From Paralimibaculum aggregatum (GTDB taxonomy: Bacteria > Pseudomonadota > Alphaproteobacteria > Rhodobacterales > Rhodobacteraceae), in assembly GCF_030270585.1 (NCBI RefSeq), contig NZ_BSYI01000019.1:21798-85797 (forward strand): a stretch of DNA of 64,000 nucleotides. The letters run 5' to 3'. A model generated the notes under the pieces. It was not told where the DNA came from. It did no database searches and saw nothing but the letters and a program-made list of their open reading frames with translations. Both the position numbers and the translations under genes were made by a program. Positions 45,510-57,908 of the stretch are shown one piece after another; position 1 is the first letter of the stretch, and each line of letters begins with the position of its first letter.

Positions 45510-45673
45510 GACACACACCTCTGGCCCAACACACGCCCTTCATACTCCGGCAACCCTAACAACAGTCTAACAAGGCTGGTTTATGGCAGCCGGGCGGCCT
45601 TTTTTTGCCCGGTGATATGGGTTAGACGAACGCCGACCGGAGCCCCGGGCTTCGCATCGACGGAGCATGTCCC

Positions 45674-48109
45674 ATGAAGTTCACCCTTGCCTGGCTCAAG
45701 GATCATCTCGACACCGAGGCCAGCCTCGACGAGATCGCCGAGGCCCTGACCGATCTCGGCCTCGAGGTCGAGGGCATCGAGAATCCCGTGGACCGGCTCG
45801 GCGCCTTCCGCATCGCGCGGGTGATCGAGGCGGCGCAGCACCCGAATGCCGACCGCCTGCGGGTCTGCCGGGTCGCCGTCTATGCGGCGGAAGGCGCCGC
45901 GCCCGAGGAGGTGCAGGTGGTCTGCGGCGCGCCGAACGCGCGCACCGGGCTGGTCGGCGTCTTCGCCCCGGCGGGCACCCATGTCCCCGGCACCGGGGTC
46001 GACCTCAAGCCCGGCGTGATCCGCGGCGTCGAATCCAACGGCATGCTCTGCTCCGAGCGCGAGATGATGATCTCCGAGGATCACGACGGGATCATCGACC
46101 TGCCGGAGGACGCCCCGCTCGGCGCCCGCTTCATCGACTATGCCGGGCTGAACGACCCGGTGATCGAGATCGCCATCACGCCGAACCGGCCCGACGCGCT
46201 CGGTGTCGCGGGGATCGCGCGCGACCTTGCGGCGCGCGGGATCGGCCGCCTCAAGACCCCCCCGCTGCCGGAGATCGAGGGCCGGTTTCCCTGCCCGATC
46301 TCGGTCGAGATCCATCCGGATCTGATCGGCAAGGGCTGCCCGCTCTTCGTCGGGCGCCTGGTGAAGGGCGTGAAGAACGGCCCCTCGCCGGCCTGGCTGC
46401 AGCAGCGCCTGAAGGCGATCGGGCTGCGGCCGATCTCGGCCCTGGTCGACATCACCAACTACATCACCTTCGATCGCGGCCGGCCGCTGCACGTGTTCGA
46501 CGCCGACAAGGTCGCGGGCGGCAGGCTCTCGGTGCATCCGGCGAAGGGCGGCGAGACCCTGCTGGCGCTCGACGGCAAGGAGTATGTCTTCGAGCCCGGC
46601 ATGATGGTGATCGCCGACGACAACGGCCCCGAATCCATCGGCGGCATAATGGGCGGCGAGCTGAGCGGCTGCACCGGGGAGACGGTGAACGTCTTCGTCG
46701 AGAGCGCCTACTGGGACCCGGTGACGATTGCCGCCACCGGGCGCCGGCTGAAGATCAATTCGGACGCGCGCTACCGCTTCGAGCGGGGGGTGGACCCGGC
46801 CTTCACGCCGGCCGGCGCCGATCTCGGCACGGCGATGGTGCTGGAGCTCTGCGGCGGCGAGGCTTCGGAGACGGTGGTCGCCGGGGCGGTGCCGGACACC
46901 AGCCGGTCCTACACGCTGCGGCCCGGCCGGGTGGCCAGCCTCGTCGGCATGGAGGTGCCGCGCGAGGAGCAGGTGCGGATCCTGACCGCGCTCGGCTTCT
47001 CGGCCACCGGCACGGGCGAGGCCATCGATGTCTGGGTGCCCTCCTGGCGGCCGGACATCCATGGCGAGGCGGATCTCGTGGAGGAGATCGCGCGGGTCGC
47101 CTCGCTGTCCGGGCTCGAGGCGAAACCGCTGCCGCGGCCGGCCTCGGGCGTCGCGCGCTCCGAGCTCACCGCGGCGCAGCTCCGCGCCATGCGGGCGCGG
47201 CGGCGGCTCGCTTCGGCCGGGCTCGCCGAATGCGTCAGCTACAGCTTCGTCAGCGGCACGGAGGCGGCGCTCTTCGGCGGCGGCGAGGCGGCGCGCAAGC
47301 TGGCCAACCCGATCAGCTCCGAGATGTCGGACATGCGGCCCTCGCTGCTGCCGGGGCTGCTGGCCGCGGCGGCGCGCAACCAGGCGCGTGGCTTCGGCGA
47401 TCTGGGGCTCTTCGAGGTCGGCCCGGTGTTCGAGGGCGCCGAGCCCGGCGAGCAGGCGAACCATGCCACCGCGCTCCGGGTCGGGGCGACGGCGCCGCGG
47501 CACTGGACGGGCGAGCGCCGGCCGGTGGACCTGGCGGATGCGAAGGCCGATGCCGAGGCGGCGCTCGCCGCTGCCGGCGTGCCGGTGGACAAGCTGCAGG
47601 CGGTGCGCGAGGCGCCCGGCTGGTTCCATCCCGGCCGCTCCGGCGCGCTGAAGCTGGGGCCGAAGGTCACCCTCGCGGTGTTTGGCGAGCTGCATCCGAA
47701 GGTGCTCGATGCGATGGACGTGAAGGGCCCGGCGGTTGCCGCGACCATCCTGCTCGACGCGGTGCCGGCGCCGAAGCGCCGCAGCACCGGGCGGGCCGCG
47801 CTCAGCGTCTCGGACTACCAGGCGGTGGAGCGGGATTTCGCCTTCGTGCTCGATGCGAAGGTCGAGGCCGAGACGGTTCTGCGCGCGGCGCGCTCGGCCG
47901 ACAAGAAGCTGATCGCCGGGGCCACGGTCTTCGACCTCTTCGAGGGGGCGAAGGCGGCGGCACAGTTCGGCGAGGGCCGGAAGTCGATGGCGATCACCGT
48001 GCGGCTCGAGCCGAAATCCGGCACGCTCACCGAGGACGAGATCGACCGCGTCGCGGCTGAGGTGGTCGCGGCGGTGACGAAGGCGACCGGCGGGCAGCTT
48101 CGCGGCTGA
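45674..48109 (+). CDS. pheT: Phenylalanine-tRNA ligase beta subunit PheT
   Basis: The product has 811 residues and all PheT domains: the tRNA-binding OB fold (about 40-150, RVIEAAQHPNADRLRVCRVA), B3/B4 (about 215-380, ISALVDITNYITFDRGRPLH), the B5 and synthetase-like core (PSWRPDIHGEADLVEEIARV), and the C-terminal anticodon-binding domain (DYQAVERDFAFVLDAKVEAE). It forms the alpha2-beta2 enzyme with PheS. pheS is not adjacent on the left, where the small pilin-like gene lies, so the usual pheST operon is split. GGAG precedes the ATG. Confidence 0.97.
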   Translation: MKFTLAWLKDHLDTEASLDEIAEALTDLGLEVEGIENPVDRLGAFRIARVIEAAQHPNADRLRVCRVAVYAAEGAAPEEVQVVCGAPNARTGLVGVFAPAGTHVPGTGVDLKPGVIRGVESNGMLCSEREMMISEDHDGIIDLPEDAPLGARFIDYAGLNDPVIEIAITPNRPDALGVAGIARDLAARGIGRLKTPPLPEIEGRFPCPISVEIHPDLIGKGCPLFVGRLVKGVKNGPSPAWLQQRLKAIGLRPISALVDITNYITFDRGRPLHVFDADKVAGGRLSVHPAKGGETLLALDGKEYVFEPGMMVIADDNGPESIGGIMGGELSGCTGETVNVFVESAYWDPVTIAATGRRLKINSDARYRFERGVDPAFTPAGADLGTAMVLELCGGEASETVVAGAVPDTSRSYTLRPGRVASLVGMEVPREEQVRILTALGFSATGTGEAIDVWVPSWRPDIHGEADLVEEIARVASLSGLEAKPLPRPASGVARSELTAAQLRAMRARRRLASAGLAECVSYSFVSGTEAALFGGGEAARKLANPISSEMSDMRPSLLPGLLAAAARNQARGFGDLGLFEVGPVFEGAEPGEQANHATALRVGATAPRHWTGERRPVDLADAKADAEAALAAAGVPVDKLQAVREAPGWFHPGRSGALKLGPKVTLAVFGELHPKVLDAMDVKGPAVAATILLDAVPAPKRRSTGRAALSVSDYQAVERDFAFVLDAKVEAETVLRAARSADKKLIAGATVFDLFEGAKAAAQFGEGRKSMAITVRLEPKSGTLTEDEIDRVAAEVVAAVTKATGGQLRG

Positions 48110-48118
48110 TCCCGGCAA

Positions 48119-48145
48119 CCGGCGGGCTCGCGGCGAGACCGCCGG
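48119..48145. terminator. Possible bidirectional hairpin between pheT and azlD
   Basis: CCGGCGG and CCGCCGG can pair around a 13-base loop in the gap between two converging genes. There is no T-run on either side, so it would at best be a Rho-assisted or weak terminator. Confidence 0.3.
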
Positions 48146-48163
48146 TCCGCCTCCGCGCCTCGC

Positions 48164-48487
48164 TCAGATCTGTCCCGAGACGACCAGGGCGAGGGCATAG
48201 CCGGCAATTCCGGCAAGGATCCCCGCCAGCACGTTGCGCGTGAGCAGCCCGGCCACCAGCGCCGCCGCGCAGGCGGCGAGCCGCTCCGGATCGGCGCCCG
48301 ACTGCCCGCCGACGACCATCGGCGCGATCAGCGCGGGCAGCACCGCGGCGGGCACGAAGGCGAGGCCGCGGCGCACGCTCTCCGGCACCTCGCGCCCGGC
48401 CAGCAGCCCGAGAAACGAGAAGCGGATCGCATAGGTCGCGATGCCGAGGCCGGCGATCATGCTCCAGATTGCGGTGTCGGAGATCAT
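48164..48487 (-). CDS. azlD: Branched-chain amino acid transport protein AzlD
   Basis: The product has 107 residues and four hydrophobic helices. TYAIRFSFLGLLAGREVPES and AFVPAAVLPALIAPMVV match AzlD, the small subunit of the AzlCD exporter for branched-chain amino acids and analogues. The ATG overlaps the azlC stop by ATGA, so the pair is co-translated. Confidence 0.92.
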   Translation of the reverse strand: MISDTAIWSMIAGLGIATYAIRFSFLGLLAGREVPESVRRGLAFVPAAVLPALIAPMVVGGQSGADPERLAACAAALVAGLLTRNVLAGILAGIAGYALALVVSGQI

Positions 48488-49260
48488 CGCGCGCGCTCCC
48501 CGGCACAGACCGCCTCGCCGGAGCCGTCGCACGGGAGGACAGCGGGGCCAGTCTTCGGTGCCGGCCGGTCTGCCGCGAAGCCGGCGGCGAGCCCTGCCGC
48601 CGCGCCCAGCATCAGCCCGAGGCCGAAGGGCAGCCCCACCGCCAGCAGCGACACGCTCGCCGCCACCGCCGCCACCAGGGCCGAGCGGCGCCCGCGCAGC
48701 ATCGGCGCGGCGATGGCGATGAAGGTCACCGGCACGATGACGCCGAGGTCGATCGCCTCGGGCAGCGCCGCGCCGAGCCGGATGCCGACAAGCGTCATCG
48801 CGACCCAGACGCCCGAGGTCAGCAGCCCGACCCCGAGATAGAAGCCGATCCGGTCCGCCAGCGGCTCGTCCGGCCGGCGCTCGTAGCGCGCGATCGAGAG
48901 CGCATAGGACTGGTCGTGCAGCGTGAGGGCGGCCAGGGCGCGGGTCCAGACCGGCGCATCCGACCAGTGGAGTGCCAGCGAGGCCGAATACATCGCCATC
49001 CGCAGGTTCACCACCGCCCCGGTCAGCACCGCGACGATGGCCGGTGCGCCGTCGGACAGCACCTGCAGCGCCGCGAGCTGGCTCGCCCCGGCGATCACCA
49101 GCGAGGTCATGGCCATGGTCTGCGCGAGATCCAGCCCGGCCTCGGTCGCGACCGCACCGAAGATCAGGCCGAAGGGCCCGACCGCCAGCAGCACCGGGAT
49201 CGCCGCCAGCAGCCCCGACCGGAATCCCCGGCGACCGATGATCCTTGCATCCTGTGCCAT
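48484..49260 (-). CDS. azlC: Branched-chain amino acid permease AzlC
   Basis: The product has 258 residues with about seven membrane helices. PFGLIFGAVATEAGLDLAQT, SLVIAGASQLAALQVL and VVNLRMAMYSASLALHW are the AzlC family stretches. AzlC pairs with AzlD to export branched-chain amino acids and related compounds. The gene is divergent from fdhD. Confidence 0.93.
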   Translation of the reverse strand: MAQDARIIGRRGFRSGLLAAIPVLLAVGPFGLIFGAVATEAGLDLAQTMAMTSLVIAGASQLAALQVLSDGAPAIVAVLTGAVVNLRMAMYSASLALHWSDAPVWTRALAALTLHDQSYALSIARYERRPDEPLADRIGFYLGVGLLTSGVWVAMTLVGIRLGAALPEAIDLGVIVPVTFIAIAAPMLRGRRSALVAAVAASVSLLAVGLPFGLGLMLGAAAGLAAGFAADRPAPKTGPAVLPCDGSGEAVCAGERAR

Positions 49261-49405
49261 GGCGCGAAGCTATGCCCTCGGCCGGGCGGTTACCAATCGG
49301 GGATTGTGATGGCATCCCCCGCCACGCTTGATGCCCCGGCCCGTTGACGCTGCGGCCGTGCCGCGCGGCCTTGACCCGGACAAATCCCCGCGCTCTACCT
49401 CTCTC

Positions 49406-50278
49406 ATGCGCGAATTCCTGATCCGACCCGACCCGGACGCCCCCCGCCTCACCCGTGCCGTCACCGGCCGCGACCAGACCGGGCGGGAGACCGAGATCCG
49501 TGTCGTCGAGGAGCGGGCGCTGACGATCTACCTCAACGGCCAGGAGATCGTCACCGCCATGACCATCGGCGACTATCCGGAGTATCTCGCCCTCGGCTAT
49601 CTCCTCAACCAGGGGATGCTGCTCGCCTCGGACCGGGTGACCGCGGTCGAGCATGACGAGGAGCTCGAGGTCGTCGTCGTCCGCACCGAGCGGGAGACCG
49701 ATTACGAGGACAAGCTGAAGAAGAAGACGCGCACCTCGGGCTGCGCCGTCGGCACCGTCTTCGGCGACATGATGGAGGCGCTCGACGGCGTGCGCCTGCC
49801 GGATGCGGCGCTGCGCACCTCCTGGCTCTATGCGCTGTCGAGGAAGATCAACACCGCGCCGAGCCTCTATCTCGAGGCCGGGGCGATCCACGGCACCGTG
49901 CTCTGCGAGGGCGACCGGCCGCTGGTGTTCATGGAAGATGTCGGGCGCCACAACGCGGTCGACAAGATCGCCGGCTGGATGTTCCGCGAAGGCGTCTCCG
50001 GGGCCGACAAGATCCTCTACACCACCGGCCGGCTGACCTCCGAGATGGTGATCAAGACGGCGCTGATGGGGGTGCCGATCCTGGCCTCGCGCTCGGGCTT
50101 CACGGCCTGGGGGGTGGAGCTGGCGCGGCAGGTCGGCATGACGCTGATCGGCCGCATGCGGGGGCAGCGTTTCGTCTGCCTTTCCGGCGAGGAACGGGTG
50201 ATCTACGACGCCGATCCTTCGGCCCATCCGGAGGAGGACGCCAGACACCGCCGCAAGGGAGCCGCCGCCGATGGCTGA
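49406..50278 (+). CDS. fdhD: Formate dehydrogenase accessory sulfurtransferase FdhD
   Basis: FdhD transfers sulfur from IscS to the molybdenum cofactor of formate dehydrogenase. The product has 290 residues from MREFLIRPDPD; the start has a poor ribosome binding site. EERALTIYLNGQEIVTAMTI, FMEDVGRHNAVDKIAGWMF and ILYTTGRLTSEMVIKTALMG are family motifs. The loop that carries Cys in E. coli FdhD (CxxC) here reads TRTSGCAVGTVFG, with only one Cys. It begins the molybdenum-cofactor operon. No formate dehydrogenase genes lie in the window. Confidence 0.93.
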   Translation: MREFLIRPDPDAPRLTRAVTGRDQTGRETEIRVVEERALTIYLNGQEIVTAMTIGDYPEYLALGYLLNQGMLLASDRVTAVEHDEELEVVVVRTERETDYEDKLKKKTRTSGCAVGTVFGDMMEALDGVRLPDAALRTSWLYALSRKINTAPSLYLEAGAIHGTVLCEGDRPLVFMEDVGRHNAVDKIAGWMFREGVSGADKILYTTGRLTSEMVIKTALMGVPILASRSGFTAWGVELARQVGMTLIGRMRGQRFVCLSGEERVIYDADPSAHPEEDARHRRKGAAADG

Positions 50279-50812
50279 ACCGGGCATGCATGACGAGCTG
50301 CGCCTCGGCTACGAAACCGATGCGGCGCTGATCCGGGATGCGATGGAGGCGGGCGCGAGCCGCATCCTCAACGCGGTTCCGCCGCGACGGACGCTGCGCG
50401 GCGTGCTGGCCGCGCTGCCGGTGCTCGTCGGGGTCGCGGCGGCTGCGGTCGCGCTCGGCCTCGTCGCGGGAGAGGGGCTCGATCCGCTCAGCCTGGTGAC
50501 CGGCATCGTCGTGGGCGGCGTGGTGGCGCTTCTGGCGGCGCGGCACATGACCCGCGAGCTGGCCGAGGCGAATGCCGCCGCCTGCGGGGCCGACGGGCCG
50601 CTCGAGCTGGTGCTGTCGCGGGACGGGGTCGTCGAGACCTCGGGCGCGGCAGAGATCCGCGTGCCGTGGATGCCGTGGTCATGTTCCGCCGCGGCGTCGG
50701 GCTCTGCTTCGGGGCGATGGTGATCCCGGTGCCCGATACCGCGCTGCCGGCGGGGTGGTCGCGGCGCGAGTTCTCGGCCTTCGTTGCCCGGCACCGGGGA
50801 GAAGCTGCATGA
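50271..50812 (+). pseudogene. YcxB-like membrane protein gene with a frameshift near 50660
   Basis: The first part reads MAEPGMHDELRLGYETDAAL, two hydrophobic helices (LRGVLAALPVLVGVAAAAVA and the LVTGIVVGGVVALLAA stretch), then LELVLSRDGVVETSGAAEIR, where a YcxB-like domain should continue. In the original frame it turns into an Arg/Ser-poor nonsense end and stops at 50723. In the frame -1 from it, AVVMFRRGVGLCFGAMVIPV and PDTALPAGWSRREFSAFVAR continue the domain to a stop at 50810-50812. That stop overlaps the mobA start by ATGA, as the other operon joints do. A one-base loss near 50660 would explain this. It is either a real mutation or a sequencing error. Confidence 0.75.
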
Positions 50813-51432
50813 GCACGGCAGGGGTCATCCTCGCGGGCGGGCTCGCCCGGCGCATGGGCGGCGGCGACAAGACGCTGCTCGAGGTGGCGGGCAGGCCGCT
50901 GCTGGCCCATGTGATCGACCGGCTGCGCCCGCAGGTTGCCGAGATCGCGATCAACGCCAATGGTGACGCGGCGCGTTTCGACGGCTTCGGCCTGCCGGTG
51001 ATCCCGGACACGGTGGAGGGCTTCGCGGGCCCGCTCGCCGGCGTGCTGGCCGGCATGCGCTGGGCGGCGGCGCGGGGGCACGGCCACATCGTCTCGGCCG
51101 CCGGCGATACCCCCTTCTTTCCGGCCGATCTCGCGGCGCGGCTCGCGGCGGCGCTCGACGATGCCAACCCGATCGCCATGGCCGCCACCACCGATCCGCA
51201 GCGCGGGCTCTCCGAGCACCCGACCTTCGCGCTCTGGCCGGTGGCGCTGGCGGACGATCTCGAGCAGGCCATCACGGTGGGCGATCTGCGCAAGGTCATC
51301 GTCTGGACCTCGCGGCACGGCTTCGCGCGGGTGCTGTTCGACGACGCGGCCTATCCGTTCTTCAACATCAACACGCCCGAGGATCTCGCGGAGGCCGCGC
51401 GCCTCGCCGCCGGTCAGGAGACGCACATTTGA
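50809..51432 (+). CDS. mobA: Molybdenum cofactor guanylyltransferase MobA
   Basis: MobA links GMP to molybdopterin to make the guanine dinucleotide cofactor. The product has 207 residues: VILAGGLARRMGGGDKTLLE is the GTP-binding loop (LAGGxxxRMGxxK), SAAGDTPFFPADLAARL carries the metal-binding Asp, and FFNINTPEDLAEA is the conserved C-terminal motif. The ATGA overlap upstream and TTGA overlap with mobB keep it inside the operon. Confidence 0.95.
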   Translation: MSTAGVILAGGLARRMGGGDKTLLEVAGRPLLAHVIDRLRPQVAEIAINANGDAARFDGFGLPVIPDTVEGFAGPLAGVLAGMRWAAARGHGHIVSAAGDTPFFPADLAARLAAALDDANPIAMAATTDPQRGLSEHPTFALWPVALADDLEQAITVGDLRKVIVWTSRHGFARVLFDDAAYPFFNINTPEDLAEAARLAAGQETHI

Positions 51433-51938
51433 AGGTCTACGGAGTCATCGGCTGGAAGAATGCCGGCAAGACCACGCTGGTCGAGCGGCTGGTGGCGGAG
51501 CTGACCGCGCGCGGCTACAGCGTCTCGACGCTGAAGCACACGCATCACGGGGTGGATGTGGACCGGCCCGGCAAGGACAGCCGCCGCCATCGCGACGCCG
51601 GGGCGCACCAGGTGATCCTCGCCTCCTCGGCGCGCTGGGCGCTGATGACCGAGCTGCGCGAGGCGCCGGAGCCCAGGCTCGAGGACCTGATCACGCATCT
51701 CGACCCGGTCGATCTCGTGATCGTCGAGGGCTGGAAGCGCGACAGCCACCCGAAGATCGAGGCCTGGCGCGCCGAGACCGGCCAGCCGCTGATCGCGCGC
51801 GACGACCCGACCGTGCGCGCCATCGCCACCAACGATGCCCCCGCCGCAGTGCAGCCGGTGATCGGGCTCGACGACATTCCGGCGATTGCCGAGTTCGTGC
51901 TCGCGGATCTCGGGATGGCCGAGCGACGGCGGGCATGA
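51429..51938 (+). CDS. mobB: Molybdopterin-guanine dinucleotide biosynthesis adapter MobB
   Basis: The product has 169 residues. The start is a TTG overlapping the mobA stop (TTGA); this gives MKVYGVIGWKNAGKTTLVER with the P-loop correctly placed. STLKHTHHGVDVDRPGKDSR and LDPVDLVIVEGWKRDSHPKI are MobB features. MobB binds GTP and MobA and improves cofactor loading. It overlaps moeA by ATGA. Confidence 0.94.
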   Translation: MKVYGVIGWKNAGKTTLVERLVAELTARGYSVSTLKHTHHGVDVDRPGKDSRRHRDAGAHQVILASSARWALMTELREAPEPRLEDLITHLDPVDLVIVEGWKRDSHPKIEAWRAETGQPLIARDDPTVRAIATNDAPAAVQPVIGLDDIPAIAEFVLADLGMAERRRA

Positions 51939-53185
51939 ACGGCCGGCTCGCCGACGACTGTTTCGCGCTGCCGCCGGGGGTCGACTGGACCCCGGTGGAG
52001 GTGGCGCTCGCGCGGCTGCGCGAGGGGTTGCGGCCGGTGACCGGCATCGAGACGGTCGGCCTGTCCGAGGCGGCGGGCCGGGTGCTCGCCGAGCCGGTGC
52101 TGGCGCGGCGGGACAGCCCGCCGGCGGCCAATGCGGCGGTCGACGGCTATGCCTTCGCCTGGGAGGCCGCCGGCGCCGAGGCCGATCTGCCGCTCGCCGA
52201 GGGCCGCGCGGCGGCGGGCCACCCATGGCCCGGGCATCTGCCGGCGGGCGAGGCCCTGCGCATCCTCACCGGCGCCGAGCTTCCCGCCGGCGCCGATACC
52301 GTGGTGCTCGAGGAGGATTGCAGGCTCGCGGACGGGCGGGTGCGGTTTCCGCGGCCCCGCAAGCCCGGCGCCAATCGCCGTCCGCAGGGCGAGGATGCGC
52401 GGCACGGCGAGCCGGTGCTGGCCGCCGGGCGGCGCCTGCGCCCGCAGGATCTCGCGCGCGCGGCCTCGGTGGGGGCGGATCGCCTCGCGGTGCGACAGCG
52501 GCTCCGGGTCGGCATCCTGTCCACCGGCGACGAGCTGCTCGCGCCCGGCACCGACCCTGCGCAGCCGGGGATCTTCGATGCCAACCGGCCGATGCTGGCG
52601 GCGCTCGCGGCGGGATGGGGTGCGGAGGTTGTCGATCTCGGCGCGGCCGGCGACGATGCCGGGGCGGTGCGCGCGGCGCTCGACGGCGGCGCCGCGTCGG
52701 CGGATGTGCTGCTCACCTCGGGCGGCGCCTCGGCGGGGGACGAGGACCACCTCTCCCGGCTCCTGGGGCGCGAGGGCCGGCGCGAGACCTGGCGCATCGC
52801 GGTGAAGCCCGGGCGGCCGCTGGCCATGGGGCTCTGGCAGGGCAGGCCGGTGTTCTGCCTGCCGGGCAACCCGGTGGCGGCCTTCGTCTGCACGCTGATC
52901 TTCGCACGCCCGGCGCTGGCGGTGCTGGCCGGGGCGGACTGGCCGGAGCCGCTCGCCTTCACCGTGCCGGCGGCCTTCGCCAAGCGCAAGAAACGGGGCC
53001 GGCGGGAATACCTCCGGGCGCGGCTCGATGCGGCTGGCCATGCCGAGGTCTTCGCCTCGGAAGGCTCGGGGCGCGTCGGCGGGCTCAGCTGGTCGGAGGG
53101 GCTGGTGGAGCTTCCCGACGCGGGCATGGACATCGCACCGGGCGACCCGGTGCGCTATCTGCCCTATGCCGGCTTCGGGATCTGA
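51935..53185 (+). CDS. moeA: Molybdopterin molybdenumtransferase MoeA
   Basis: MoeA inserts molybdate into adenylated molybdopterin. The product has 416 residues. PPAANAAVDGYAFAWEAAG (with the conserved Asp of the substrate site), RILTGAELPAGADTVVLEED, ILSTGDELLAPG, LLTSGGASAGDEDHL and CLPGNPVAAFVCTLIFARPA are all canonical. It closes the fdhD-(YcxB-like)-mobA-mobB-moeA operon, giving steps of guanine-dinucleotide cofactor synthesis plus FdhD. Confidence 0.96.
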   Translation: MNGRLADDCFALPPGVDWTPVEVALARLREGLRPVTGIETVGLSEAAGRVLAEPVLARRDSPPAANAAVDGYAFAWEAAGAEADLPLAEGRAAAGHPWPGHLPAGEALRILTGAELPAGADTVVLEEDCRLADGRVRFPRPRKPGANRRPQGEDARHGEPVLAAGRRLRPQDLARAASVGADRLAVRQRLRVGILSTGDELLAPGTDPAQPGIFDANRPMLAALAAGWGAEVVDLGAAGDDAGAVRAALDGGAASADVLLTSGGASAGDEDHLSRLLGREGRRETWRIAVKPGRPLAMGLWQGRPVFCLPGNPVAAFVCTLIFARPALAVLAGADWPEPLAFTVPAAFAKRKKRGRREYLRARLDAAGHAEVFASEGSGRVGGLSWSEGLVELPDAGMDIAPGDPVRYLPYAGFGI

Positions 53186-53189
53186 CGGC

Positions 53190-53210
53190 CCGCCGGTGCC
53201 GCACCGGCGG
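53190..53210. terminator. Hairpin between converging moeA and greA
   Basis: CCGCCGGTGC and GCACCGGCGG form a perfect 10-base inverted repeat with one central base, five bases after the moeA stop. It is placed as a bidirectional terminator should be, but has no T-run. Confidence 0.45.
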
Positions 53211-53224
53211 ACCGGGGCGCGGCA

Positions 53225-53698
53225 TCAGACGAAACGCACCTCGAGAATCTCGTAGGAGCGGCTGCCGCCGGGGGTGATCACCTCGACGCTGTCACCCTCC
53301 TCCTTGCCGATCAGCCCGCGCGCGAGCGGCGAGGCCATGTTGAGCCGGCCCGCCGCGATATCGGCCTCGGCCTCGCCGACGATCTGGTAGTTGCGCTCCT
53401 CGTCGGTGTCCTCGTCGACCAGCTTGACCGTGGCGCCGAAACGCACGGTGGTGCCGTTCATCTTGGTCGGATCGATCACGTCGGCGCGCCCGATGAGCCC
53501 CTCGAGCTCCTTGATCCGGCCCTCGATGAAGCTCTGCTTCTCGCGCGCCGAATGATACTCGGCGTTCTCCGAGAGATCGCCATGCTCGCGGGCTTCGGAG
53601 ATCGCCCGGATGACCGCCGGGCGCTCGACCTCCTTGAGGGTCTTCAGTTCGTTGTTCAGGGCCTCGTAGCCCCGCTTGGTCATTGGAACCTTTTCCAT
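53225..53698 (-). CDS. greA: Transcription elongation factor GreA
   Basis: GreA rescues backtracked RNA polymerase by stimulating transcript cleavage. The product has 157 residues from [20 protein letters not shown], with AGGGGA before this ATG; a second ATG five codons upstream is less well placed. The coiled-coil tip [20 protein letters not shown] carries the acidic DL-E residues, and the C-terminal domain has [19 protein letters not shown] and [19 protein letters not shown]. Confidence 0.97.
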   Translation of the reverse strand: MEKVPMTKRGYEALNNELKTLKEVERPAVIRAISEAREHGDLSENAEYHSAREKQSFIEGRIKELEGLIGRADVIDPTKMNGTTVRFGATVKLVDEDTDEERNYQIVGEAEADIAAGRLNMASPLARGLIGKEEGDSVEVITPGGSRSYEILEVRFV

Positions 53699-53906
53699 GG
53701 GTGTCCCCTTCATGGGTGCGCCGGGGGTTGTCGTTCGTCGGGTGGTCTTTCAAGCGCGGGTCGGCTGCCGGAATCCGCCAAGCGAACCCGCCATCCGCGC
53801 TGCCTTGCAAACCGGTACCATATGCAGCGTCCCGCGCCGCCGCAAGATACCCGGCGTCCGGGCCCTGCGGCGGCCGCGACGGCATCTCCGTCCGGCCGTT
53901 TCGGAG

Positions 53907-57221
<3,315 letters not shown>

Positions 57222-57460
57222 GGGTCTCTCCGGCCCGCGACCGCGCAACCGGCTCAGCAGGCCGGCGCACGTCGCATACGCGTCTCGTGAAGGTCGCCCG
57301 CCTTATACCCGAGCTTGCGCGGGGGGCAAGGAAAGCCGGGACGACATGCTCGACATTCGCACGGTTTGAGCCAACTTTTTCTGGCGACGCCCCGCGTCCC
57401 GCGCGCTTTAATGGGGAACGACTCGGGCGCATCGTGGTGCCCGCAAGACCGGAGTGCCCG

Positions 57461-57808
57461 ATGGAGAGCGTGATCCCTCCCGACATTTCCGCCGCGCTGG
57501 AGAGCGACCGGCGGTCCAAGCGCCGCCGCGCCAGCCGCTACCGCGTATCGGCCGCCGACCGGCTCTATCCGCTGATCGAGCTCTCCGATCATGGCTTCGT
57601 GATCGAGGCCGATGAGCCGCCGCATCTGCGTGGCTATGTCGACATCCTCGAGGGTGACGAGCGGATCGCCCGCTGCCTGTCGGTCTGCGTGGCGGCGGAT
57701 GACGGGCTGGTGCGCTACGAGTTCAAGCGCGAGAGCGCGATCGGCGACGTTCCGGCAGACCATGTCGCTTCCGTCAATGCCGGCCTGCTCGCCGCCCCCG
57801 AGAAGTGA
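57461..57808 (+). CDS. Small conserved-type protein of unknown function
   Basis: The product has 115 residues from MESVIPPDISAALESDRRSK, with GGAG six bases before the ATG. It has a basic Arg/Lys-rich segment near 15-28 (DRRSKRRRASRYRV), then a compact beta-rich part: LYPLIELSDHGFVIEADEPP and YVDILEGDERIARCLSVCVA. The arrangement resembles PilZ-like small domains, but no RxxxR motif in the right context was identified, so this is only a guess. No signal or membrane helix is seen. Confidence 0.65.
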   Translation: MESVIPPDISAALESDRRSKRRRASRYRVSAADRLYPLIELSDHGFVIEADEPPHLRGYVDILEGDERIARCLSVCVAADDGLVRYEFKRESAIGDVPADHVASVNAGLLAAPEK

Positions 57809-57908
57809 GCGCCGCGAAATCGGTTTTGCCCGCCCTGTCCCATGTGGTAACGCGGCCCACGGGCCCGCGCCGTCGCGGCCGTTGCAGAAACCACCCTTGG
57901 GGAAGAGC

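Noticed and set aside
45574..45613. T-run with GGCTG/CAGCC hairpin as an intrinsic terminator
   Set aside because: The T7 run lies inside a CCGGGC/GCCCGG inverted repeat and ten bases after the small stem, so it does not have terminator geometry. No plus-strand gene ends there.
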